Assembly (NCBI RefSeq): GCF_000317105.1
Contig: NC_019693.1
Coordinates: forward strand, 3,286,001-3,350,000
DNA: 64,000 nucleotides
Reading direction: 5' to 3'
From: Oscillatoria acuminata PCC 6304
GTDB taxonomy: Bacteria > Cyanobacteriota > Cyanobacteriia > Cyanobacteriales > Laspinemataceae
In this document: positions 36,784 to 44,425 of the stretch, one piece after another
Layout of the letters: every line of letters starts with the position of its first letter
Numbering within the stretch: position 1 is the first letter of the stretch
Made by a program: the position numbers and the translations under genes
Notes under the pieces: model-generated
What the model was told of the DNA's origin: nothing
What the model saw: only the letters and a program-made list of their open reading frames with translations
Database searches by the model: none

Positions 36784-36945
36784 TTAACCTCCTTTAGCAA
36801 AACACTGTAAAGCCTTTTTTAAAATACCTTTAAAACTGTGAGTTTCTTCAAAAGGAATTGTTTTTCTTTCGGAGTTACTCTTTTGGCGCGCCCAAACCCA
36901 CCAGTCATCTTGAATTTTGAACTCTGAATAATCGGTATGTTGCAT
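36784..36945 (-). pseudogene. Gene remnant at the transposon insertion site
   Basis: A 53-codon frame (MQHTDYSEFKIQDDWWVWAR, then QKSNSERKTIPFEETHSFKG and a short basic tail) with protein-like composition, rich in Trp. It begins at the very edge of the composite transposon target duplication. The sequence beyond the other end of the transposon (39404 onward) continues in phase for about 13 codons (LLSSIVV and before) until a stop. It looks like the tail of a gene cut by the transposon and decayed further. The family is not recognised. Confidence 0.5.
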
Positions 36946-36953
36946 GACGACTA

Positions 36954-38003
36954 GGGAGCATCCCCGTTAAGAATTAAGTAGAAATACTTGGGGGAAAGGC
37001 CCCATTAAGGTAAGCGCAGCGTAAGCGAAGGATTTTAGATACCGATTGAGGAAGCCATTGTGCTCCAGAAAGTTTCACACGAGCGCCAATACGTTTAACT
37101 GTAGATTCAACCGAACCCGAACCAATCGCCAGCCGAAGGTATTGATATAAATCATAGTTAACAATCCGGTGGCGATGAAGAGCTAAATAAGCCCGAAAAT
37201 TCTGTACCAAGTGTCCCTTTCTTCCAGATAGCTCCTCTAAAAAAAACTGCATCCACACACCCCCGCCACAGTCCGGTTTCTAGTCGTCTTAACTGTTGAA
37301 GTGACCCCCCAATCTTGTAGAGATTTTCTACCGAATGATACCAATCAAGTACATCCCTTCGCTCAGATTCAGGTTTTAATCCACTAATGATTTTCCAAAT
37401 TCCATCATGACCATCACCAACGCAGGTGATCATGCGGCTCAGGGATTGCTTGTGTACCCAACTGATTAGAGCGTCATTCTGTTGAAAGTAGGCTTGGCAG
37501 ACTGAATCATGTAGACTTACCGCTTTGTAATCTCGCCATTGACAAGGCCCTGGTTCTTTAGTTCTCAAATGGAATTTGCCCCCATCTACACTGAGGCTAT
37601 CCACCCTTTGTTTACTATCAGCTTGAGGAAAGTCACTCTTTTGTACTAAACGATGGAGACTACTGCGTCCTATTTTGAGACCCATCATCAGTGCGAGATC
37701 TTGTTCCGCTTCTTCATAGGAAGACTTGGCACTAGCCACCCAACAACATTTGGTCACCACTGGACTATTCTGAGTCCTTGGCGCTAATCCTACTGCTCAA
37801 AGTTTTGTAGTTTTTCATTGGGAGTTTCCTTTTTTAAAAGTTTCGCTACTTCCCTGAGATGGTACTTAAGTTTTTGCTCGTTAGCTAGGTTCATATGGTT
37901 CGGTCCTGGATGTTTGATTTTTTCACATTTTACCTTTTTTTGGGTTCCAATACTTATTTCTCTACTTCAGTATAAATACTTGGTCCATTAATGGGATGCT
38001 TCC
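36954..38003 (-). mobile_element. ISKra4-like insertion sequence, defective copy
   Basis: Bounded by GGGAGCATCCC at the left and GGGATGCTTCC at the right (one mismatch). The transposase runs on the minus strand. Relative to the second copy it lacks about 145 bases near the transposase N-terminus, between CGCTAATCCT and GCTCAAAGTTTTG, and has a frameshift near 37250. About 1,050 bases in all. It cannot make a full transposase. Confidence 0.8.
36974..37917 (-). pseudogene. ISKra4-family transposase, broken
   Basis: The probable start is ATG in MNLANEQKLKYHLREVAKLL near 37893, ending early at FEQ-stop after an internal deletion. The main body continues in another frame from about 37760 (SSYEEAEQDLALMMGLKIGRSSLHRLVQ). 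It has the catalytic-core segments LSVDGGKFHLRTKEPGPCQWRDYKAVSL and VGDGHDGIWKIISGLKPESERRDVLDWYHSVENLYKIG. A further shift near 37250 leads to YLRLAIGSGSVESTVKRIGARVKLSGAQWLPQS. The GSGSVES and DWYH blocks are typical of ISKra4 transposases. Inactive. Confidence 0.8.
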
Positions 38004-38731
38004 AGTTTCCTGCAAATCCAAACTTCATTTTCACATTCAACTGATATTTTTTCAATAGTTTTAGAATCAAAACTTTCTTTTTTAAAAACTAAAACTTTAA
38101 ATCCTACATTTGTTAAGCGTTCCTTAAAGTCGTACCCATATTGACGAACATGGTCACTCTGTCCATATAATTTCTCTCTTTGTTTAGGGTCTGTAATGGA
38201 GAAGTCCTCTTGAGTTATCTCTCCCCTTAAAGGAACTTGGATGCTTGCCCAACCTCCTGGTTTAAGCACACGGTAAAGTTCTTGTAAAGCTTTGAAATCG
38301 TTGACAATATGTTCCATTACATGGTTTGCAATGATTGCATCAAAGGTTTCATCAGGCAGATTAATATCTGTAATATCCATTGACTGCATAGCAAGATTTC
38401 CATCCAAATCCACTGATAAATATTCATAACTTTTCTTTAATTTCTTAGCAAGTGAAAACTCAGGTGCAACATGAAGTAAAAAGCCTCCTTTAGCAATTTG
38501 CTTGGACTCCCAAAGAGTTTCAAGTACCAACCAAAGTAAACGATGCCTTTCTAATGAATTACAACCTGGGCATCTGGCATTTTTGCGGGGAATAACGCCA
38601 GCTGATAAAAATAATTTATAACCTGTATCGCATAGAGGGCAGTAGAAATTATCACCTTTTAATAAGTATTTATCATAAGTATTTTTAAATGTTTGCCTAA
38701 TCAAATAAGAAGCCTGTACCATTTTTTTCAT
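37988..38731 (-). CDS. SAM-dependent methyltransferase, transposon cargo
   Basis: A 247-residue protein. An N-terminal zinc ribbon has FYCPLCDTGY and ARCPGCNSLERHRLLWLVLE. The SAM fold has LLHVAPEFSLAKKLKK, the acidic YLSVDLDGNLAMQSMDITD, FDAIIANHVMEHIVNDFKALQELYRVLKPGGWASIQVP. The DHVRQYGYDFKERLTNVGFKV segment near the end is common in this family. The last codons (EASH-stop) fall in the inverted repeat of the neighbouring IS, which supplies the stop codon. GC content is low and no GCGATCGC is present. It probably modifies a sugar, but that is inferred from the island context. Confidence 0.85.
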   Translation of the reverse strand: MKKMVQASYLIRQTFKNTYDKYLLKGDNFYCPLCDTGYKLFLSAGVIPRKNARCPGCNSLERHRLLWLVLETLWESKQIAKGGFLLHVAPEFSLAKKLKKSYEYLSVDLDGNLAMQSMDITDINLPDETFDAIIANHVMEHIVNDFKALQELYRVLKPGGWASIQVPLRGEITQEDFSITDPKQREKLYGQSDHVRQYGYDFKERLTNVGFKVLVFKKESFDSKTIEKISVECENEVWICRKLEASH

Positions 38732-38893
38732 TTTACTATCAAACCTCTATAAATATTTGCTAGTTTTTGCCCTTGTCCTTTAGCATTGAATTTTTTTAAC
38801 TCTTTTACGACTTAGTTGTGTCATATCTAGCACACTTTTGTGGATTTTGTATCAGCCATTGCAGGTGTTGTATTAGTCCATTTATATCTCTTT

Positions 38894-39395
38894 CTACTGT
38901 GTCCTATTTTGAGACCCATCATCAGTGCGAGATCTGGTTCGGCTTCCTCATAAGAAGACTTGGCACTAGAGCCACCCAACAACATTGGGTCATCACTGGA
39001 CTGTTCTGAGTCCTTGGCGCTAATCCTAAGCTGCTTTGCCCCACGGCTATTGACTGTTATTATGCCGATACAGGTTTTTACTTGCCATTTTTTTCCTTTG
39101 ACTGGAGGCTCCCCTCAAGAAAAAAATGTGCCAATTTCTGGTTCGACCGTTTCGAGTATATGCTTTCGAGCGGCCAACTCGATTGGCTCAAAGTTTTGTA
39201 GTTTTTCATTGGGAGTTTCCTCTTTTAAAAGTTTTGCTACTTCCCTAAGATGGTACTTAAGTTTTTGCTCATTAGCTAGGTTCATATGGTTCGGTCCTGG
39301 GTGTTTGATTTTTTCACATTTTACCTTTTTTTTTGGTTCTAATACTTGTTTCTATCCTTCCGTATAAATACTTAGTCTATTAATGGGATGCTCCC
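38894..39395 (-). mobile_element. ISKra4-like insertion sequence, partial copy
   Basis: About 500 bases matching the transposase 5' part and right end of the copy at 36954-38003. It keeps the region that copy has lost, including IELAARKHILETVEPEIGTFF, but a TGA follows and the frame ends at 38894 where similarity stops. Only the right-hand inverted repeat remains. With the other copy it brackets the methyltransferase gene. Confidence 0.8.
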
Positions 39396-39469
39396 GACGA
39401 CTATGCTACTTAACAAGTCTATTTTACGGTTCGCTCATTTTCAAGGGGGTTTTTGAAATTGCCTACGAG

Positions 39470-39504
39470 ACAAGGACGGTTACAGGCTTCACGTCCTTGT
39501 TTTG
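39470..39504 (+). terminator. Hairpin between transposon and wzx
   Basis: Arms ACAAGGACG (39470-39478) and CGTCCTTGT (39492-39500), followed by TTTTG on the plus strand. It lies downstream of the minus-strand wzx gene, but the T run is on the other strand, so its direction of action is uncertain. Confidence 0.45.
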
Positions 39505-39641
39505 ACAAAACTGATTGTTTCATTGATTTAGCTGCGCTATACACTTAGTTATTGCTGGTAATAATATTAGACCAAAGTTTTCTCTTCTGTTCTTGCCGAT
39601 ACAATTTGTTACAATCGTCTAGCCCCTGACCTTGCATCCTA

Positions 39642-41171
39642 TTACTGTGGCTTTTTAGAAAAGAGAGTTTGAGGGATCCTTACCATCTCTAGTACGGCCT
39701 CAGTGCCATTGGGGGGAGCTAACCAGAGGAGAATGTAAAACAATCCGTACAATACGCAATCTCTTAATAGATCAGCGAACAGATTTAGGCTAGGGAGGAA
39801 CAGGTTAATTCCGGCTAGTGTTAAAGCAGCGCCGATGGAGGCTACAGTAGGTCGAGCGATCGCTCGACCTAAATCCCGCAGTTGTAGTGGCGAACCCTGA
39901 TAGCAATACATAATGCCAGGAACAAGCAAGAGCGTAAAGAATATGCTATAAGAAAGGGCTACACCTTGAGGCCCTCCAGGGAGCCCGATCAGAAAACTCA
40001 ATATCGTCAAAGGTGAGGCCACTAGAGTCCAACGCAGCATTCGATCCGTTCGCCCTAAGGAAAGATAGACCCATCCCATTGACATATTCAGAGTGCCTAA
40101 GAAAGCAGAAGGACCTAACAGCCGAAAAATGGGAATGATCTCTAGCCATTGCTCCCCTAGCAGGATTTCAATTACCTTATCTGCGACAACTAATAGAAAG
40201 GCTACCACTGGCATACCGAAGGATACCATCAACCTGATTCCTTTGCAGTAATAGGACCGATAGCGCGCTGGGTCAGATTGTAAGCGAGACAAGGCGGGAA
40301 GCGCCACCATTGTCATGGGGGCGTTGATCTGCTGGATCGGCAGTAGTAGTAATTGATAAGCTTTAGCATAGAGTCCCAGGGGTTCTGCCCCCCAGCGCCA
40401 CCCAATGAGTACGTTATCTAAATTACGGCTAAAGAAATTAAAAAAGTTAAAACCCGTGAGGTTTCCCCCAAACGCTAACATCGAACCTACACCAGATTGC
40501 CGCACCGGAAGACCCGGACGCCAACTACATCCCAACCAGACTCCCGCACAGAGGAGAACATCTGTCACGACATTAAGCATAACCAGAGCCCAATAGCCAG
40601 TATCATACAAGGCCAAAACGATCGCCGAACCAATCCCAGTAGCTAAAGCTGTAACCTCTATAGCAGCTAGAATCCCAAAGCGCATCTGCCTTCTTAATAG
40701 AGCTTGGTGTTGTACGGTCAGCCCACTAAACACAAATCCAATCCCTAGGACAATAGTAATCCCGATGAGGCGAGGCTCCTGATAAAACCAAGCTACGATA
40801 GGTGATACCAGGGCGTTGAGCAACCCAATCCCGAACCCAAGCACAACATTGATCCAAAATAGGTTACTGACCTGATTATGGGTAATGTTGGCCTGTTGGA
40901 TAGTTGCTGTGGATAAACCCATATCTTTGAACATGGCGACGAAAGAAGTCACAGTCATCACCATAGCAAGCAAACCATAGTCTTCCGGCACAAGCAAGCG
41001 GGCAAGAACAATATTTGAACCCATCAATAAAATAAACTTGCTGGCCTGGGCGATCGCTGTTACTACGCCACTGCGAATCGAGCGATCCTTGAGATCAGCA
41101 TCTAAATGGTCGGTGCAGAAATATCTTTGCGGATCGTCAGCTTTGGGAGTTGGTCTTATAGGATCTGACAA
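39642..41171 (-). CDS. wzx: Polysaccharide flippase (Wzx/WzxC-like)
   Basis: A 509-residue MVF/MOP-type membrane transporter with about 14 hydrophobic segments. WzxC-like blocks are SIRSGVVTAIAQASKFILLMGSNIVLARLLVPEDYGLLAMVMTVTSFVAMFKDMGLSTATIQ at the start. FNFFSRNLDNVLIGWRWGAEPLGLYAKAYQLLLLPIQQINAPM is in the middle, and LLGPSAFLGTLNMSMGWVYLSLGRTDRMLRWTL follows. It flips the lipid-linked repeat unit to the periplasmic side for polymerisation. A 40-residue cytosolic N-terminus precedes the first segment. It is divergent from the wza-like gene across a 1.3-kb gap. Confidence 0.93.
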   Translation of the reverse strand: MSDPIRPTPKADDPQRYFCTDHLDADLKDRSIRSGVVTAIAQASKFILLMGSNIVLARLLVPEDYGLLAMVMTVTSFVAMFKDMGLSTATIQQANITHNQVSNLFWINVVLGFGIGLLNALVSPIVAWFYQEPRLIGITIVLGIGFVFSGLTVQHQALLRRQMRFGILAAIEVTALATGIGSAIVLALYDTGYWALVMLNVVTDVLLCAGVWLGCSWRPGLPVRQSGVGSMLAFGGNLTGFNFFNFFSRNLDNVLIGWRWGAEPLGLYAKAYQLLLLPIQQINAPMTMVALPALSRLQSDPARYRSYYCKGIRLMVSFGMPVVAFLLVVADKVIEILLGEQWLEIIPIFRLLGPSAFLGTLNMSMGWVYLSLGRTDRMLRWTLVASPLTILSFLIGLPGGPQGVALSYSIFFTLLLVPGIMYCYQGSPLQLRDLGRAIARPTVASIGAALTLAGINLFLPSLNLFADLLRDCVLYGLFYILLWLAPPNGTEAVLEMVRIPQTLFSKKPQ

Positions 41172-42471
41172 TTTGACACCTATCCTGGAGATAATGGAGA
41201 TTACTCTATCAATAACTATCCGGTGACTTAAGTCTTGTCCTAAAAGCCCCGTTAATTTTCATGGGAAGCGAATATACTGGACCGTCAAAAGTTCTGTATA
41301 AGTCTGCTCGGGTCACTCATGGGGGACAAAAAACATGGCCAAGCATAAAACCAATCCATAAGACATCCTGGTAAGGATTCTACACTAGCCCTGTCCCGCT
41401 GGTGGCAACGCCCTCAAAACCCATGAAAATCCAATAGTTCGTCTTAAAATTGATACATCAAAGGATCCATGCCATTCGGCTTATATTCTCAGATATTAGA
41501 AATTATTGAGAATACATGGGGATAAAAACACGAAAACTCGTTGGATAACACCTTGACCGGGCTAGGATTCTACGTCCAGTCGTCTAAAAAGCCCCAAAAT
41601 TATAGGCCCCTTGGGTAGCACCCTAATCTCCAAAGGCTTGCGAAATACTAACATTGGGCTTTTTAGCCAGCCAGGTTTTCAACAAGTTTTATCAATCACT
41701 TAATTTAAGGTGCTGATCCCCCAACGAAGCATATTGTAATTCGGATGCGGCCCAAGACTCCACCATCTAATTTTTCCAGGCTATTGTTCCATCCATTAGC
41801 CAGTCAATGCGCTTGTTTTCTCCAGAGTCGTGTCAGGAAACATTTCCAGTTTGGAGGCTCCCTTTCTATTTTATAATGTGGCAGGTTCACTCGGGTTTCA
41901 CACTTAAGTGAATTATATCTGAGCCCACAAATTGTGAATCATTCCGCTAACCCAGACTGGCACTATCCTTAGAAGATTGTAAACAAATATGTGAGTAATG
42001 CCTAGGGTAACTCAGAAGGAGACAGCAATACCATATCTTGGTCGTTTTGTCAAATTATTTAATTTTATAACTTATAATTCTTGTCAAGGCCCACTCGATG
42101 AGGTTTTCCGGTTTGTCTGGGCCTAGAGGACGAAAGGTGTTATTCCAAGCCGGTTTGATAAAATTTAGCTACAATGTAATTCTGGAGACAAACCCGCTAG
42201 TTCAGGCGAAGATTTCCGATTGATATTTGTGAAGGAATGTAACATTAGAAGTTAAATTGAATTCTAGAGTTTCTCTAATAAAGAACTGTTCTAACCTTTG
42301 TCACTTGGAGGGAAAATGAGGGGCATCGGGTCCCCAGTAGTTTTCATCGTGAGGGCAGAGGCTCCACCAAGCGTCTCTAACCCTTCATAAGAGTTTCCAA
42401 GTAGGCAGAACACCTTGGGAAACTCCATCCTATAATTTTATAAATCAACAGACATTAGGTAAATTTTTGAG
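41172..42471. other. 1.3-kb gene-free region between wzx and wza
   Basis: No coding frame is supported on either strand. It should carry the promoters of both flanking transcripts. An inverted repeat with TATTCTCA/TGAGAATA arms lies at about 41485-41515, and smaller stems occur elsewhere. Its length is unusual for this compact island, so long leaders, an sRNA or an eroded gene are all possible. Confidence 0.5.
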
Positions 42472-44340
42472 GTGATCGATCTAGATTGTTCCAGACCAAT
42501 CAGCAATGCCATAGGGGGTATATTCCTATCAGCCCTCATGGTGATCACGGCTTCATCTCAGGTGGAGGCTCAAGTAACCCCCACTGGACAGTCACCGGGC
42601 TCTGCTAACTTAAATCCGGGCAGCCTGCCAGCAACTTCTTCTTACATTATGGGAGGAGGAGACTTGATTCGCATTGATAACTTTCAAATTCCCGAATACA
42701 GTGGAGAATACCTGCTTCCGCCAGACGGTGTGATCAACTTGCCCGAAGTGGGCAGTGTTTCTCTCCAGGGATTAACATTAGAACAGGCTAATGACAGGAT
42801 TACAGCCCTGTACAATCAGATCCTTCGACGACCCCGAATAGCAGTCAAGCTTCTGAGACCTCGCGCCCTAACAATTGTAGTTGCCGGTGAGGTGAATACC
42901 CCAGGCTCCTACATCATTTCCAGGGAAGATCAAAGATTTCCTGGCTTGCGCGCTCCAACCGTAACAGATGTTATTGAACTCGCTGGGGGAGTCACCCAAG
43001 AGGCTGACATGACTGTAGTTGAAGTTCGTCGAACTCAAGGAGGGAATGCAGAGCAAGTCATCCGCATCGACCTATGGCAATTTTTGCAGCAAGGATCTCG
43101 TGAACAAAACATCTCATTGCTAGATGGAGATACGATCATAGTGCCTACAGCAGCAAATGTCTCTATGATTCAAAGCCGAGAAGTTGCTACTTCTAGCTTG
43201 GCTATAGATTTAGCGGCACCCCGTACTGTTGCTGTAGTGGGAGAAGTGACTCAGCCTGGAGTCTATGTGGTACTAGGAGGAGACATAGAATCAATCCGAG
43301 TCCCTTCAGGACTTCCCACGGTGACACGAGCCCTCGAACTCGCTGGGGGAACGACATTAACGGCAGATATTAGTCAAATTCAAGTTCGTCGTCCTACTAG
43401 AACAGGAGGTGAACGAATCTTTGATGTGGACCTATGGCAGTTATTGCAAAATGGGGATCTTTCTCAAGATTTGATCTTGCAGGACGGAGATACGATCATT
43501 ATTCCCACTGCTCGTGAAGTAAACCCGCAGCTAGCACAGCAGTTAGGATCAGCTAAATTTGGAATGGACTTGACTACACCGCGCACTGTCGTGGTCGTAG
43601 GTGAAGTGAACCGTCCAGGCTCCTACATTGTTTTCGGTGGAGAAGCACCCGCCAACCGAACTCCGGTAGGATTGCCTACCGTCACTCGCGCCATTCAACT
43701 AGCTGGTGGCATCACACCCGATGCAGATCTGCGCCGGATTCAGATACGCCGCCCGACCCAAACCGGAGGACAACAAGTTTTTACAGCTAACCTCTGGCAA
43801 CTCTTGCAAGTAGGAGATTTTAGTCAAGATCAGATTTTGCAAGAGGGAGATACTATTTTTATTCCCACGGCGAGCGAAATCAGTACGGCAGAAGCCCAAA
43901 CTCTAGCAAGCGCGAGTATTGCTCCAGCTAATATTCAAGTTTATGTAGTGGGACCTACCGGAGATCCAAGATTTTTTACGCCAACTGCTTTAGAGGTGTC
44001 ATCTAGTACCTCCTTGAATCAAGCCCTATTTGCCGCAGGAGGACTAGATAATCCTCGGGCACAAGGGACTTCGGTAGAGTTGATTCGTCTGAAACCTAAT
44101 GGCACTGTTTCTCAAAAAATAGTCACCCTTGACTTTTCAGCACAAATCAATGATGTGACTAATCCCCTCCTGCGAAATAATGATATTATTGTAGTCAGTC
44201 GCTCTGGTGCCACACGTTTTTCCGATGGGTTGCAAAATGCCCTAGGCTCTATTGTTACTTTAAGACAAGTGTTTGAAGGTCCTATGCAAGCTTTGAGATT
44301 TCTAGAAATGTTAGGGATTATTCGTTTACCGGAAGAATAA
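42472..44340 (+). CDS. wza: Wza-like polysaccharide export protein with four SLBB domains
   Basis: A 622-residue outer-membrane export (OPX) protein. GTG 42472 is the only usable start; an in-frame TAA lies 12 bases upstream. A signal peptide (AIGGIFLSALMVITASSQVEAQ) ends near residue 34 without a lipobox Cys. The export domain (YIMGGGDLIRIDNFQIPEYSGEYLLPPDGVINLPEVGSVSLQGLTLEQAN) spans about 58-130. Three very similar modules follow (about 131-235, 250-355, 372-476), each with VVxGEVxxPGSY and LQxGDTIxIPTA. A fourth (about 488-585) diverges. Together with the next gene it forms the export machinery for the polysaccharide. Confidence 0.9.
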   Translation: MIDLDCSRPISNAIGGIFLSALMVITASSQVEAQVTPTGQSPGSANLNPGSLPATSSYIMGGGDLIRIDNFQIPEYSGEYLLPPDGVINLPEVGSVSLQGLTLEQANDRITALYNQILRRPRIAVKLLRPRALTIVVAGEVNTPGSYIISREDQRFPGLRAPTVTDVIELAGGVTQEADMTVVEVRRTQGGNAEQVIRIDLWQFLQQGSREQNISLLDGDTIIVPTAANVSMIQSREVATSSLAIDLAAPRTVAVVGEVTQPGVYVVLGGDIESIRVPSGLPTVTRALELAGGTTLTADISQIQVRRPTRTGGERIFDVDLWQLLQNGDLSQDLILQDGDTIIIPTAREVNPQLAQQLGSAKFGMDLTTPRTVVVVGEVNRPGSYIVFGGEAPANRTPVGLPTVTRAIQLAGGITPDADLRRIQIRRPTQTGGQQVFTANLWQLLQVGDFSQDQILQEGDTIFIPTASEISTAEAQTLASASIAPANIQVYVVGPTGDPRFFTPTALEVSSSTSLNQALFAAGGLDNPRAQGTSVELIRLKPNGTVSQKIVTLDFSAQINDVTNPLLRNNDIIVVSRSGATRFSDGLQNALGSIVTLRQVFEGPMQALRFLEMLGIIRLPEE

Positions 44341-44425
44341 AACGAATGGGGATCAAGAATATAAAACCCTTAAGTAGATGGTAGACGTCAAATTTCGCTC
44401 ATGTAAAAGCTAAGGAGGGGGGGAT

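Larger units (their letters stand above)
36954..39395. mobile_element. Candidate composite transposon carrying a methyltransferase gene
   Basis: The outer ends are GGGAGCATCCC (left, 36954) and its complement GGGATGCTCCC (right, ending 39395). Both are flanked by the same 8 bases, GACGACTA (36946-36953 and 39396-39403), a target-site duplication. Inside are a full-length-ended but internally deleted IS copy (36954-38003), a methyltransferase gene (37988-38731) and a partial IS copy in the same orientation (38894-39395). This is the layout of a composite transposon that moved as one unit. Confidence 0.8.
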
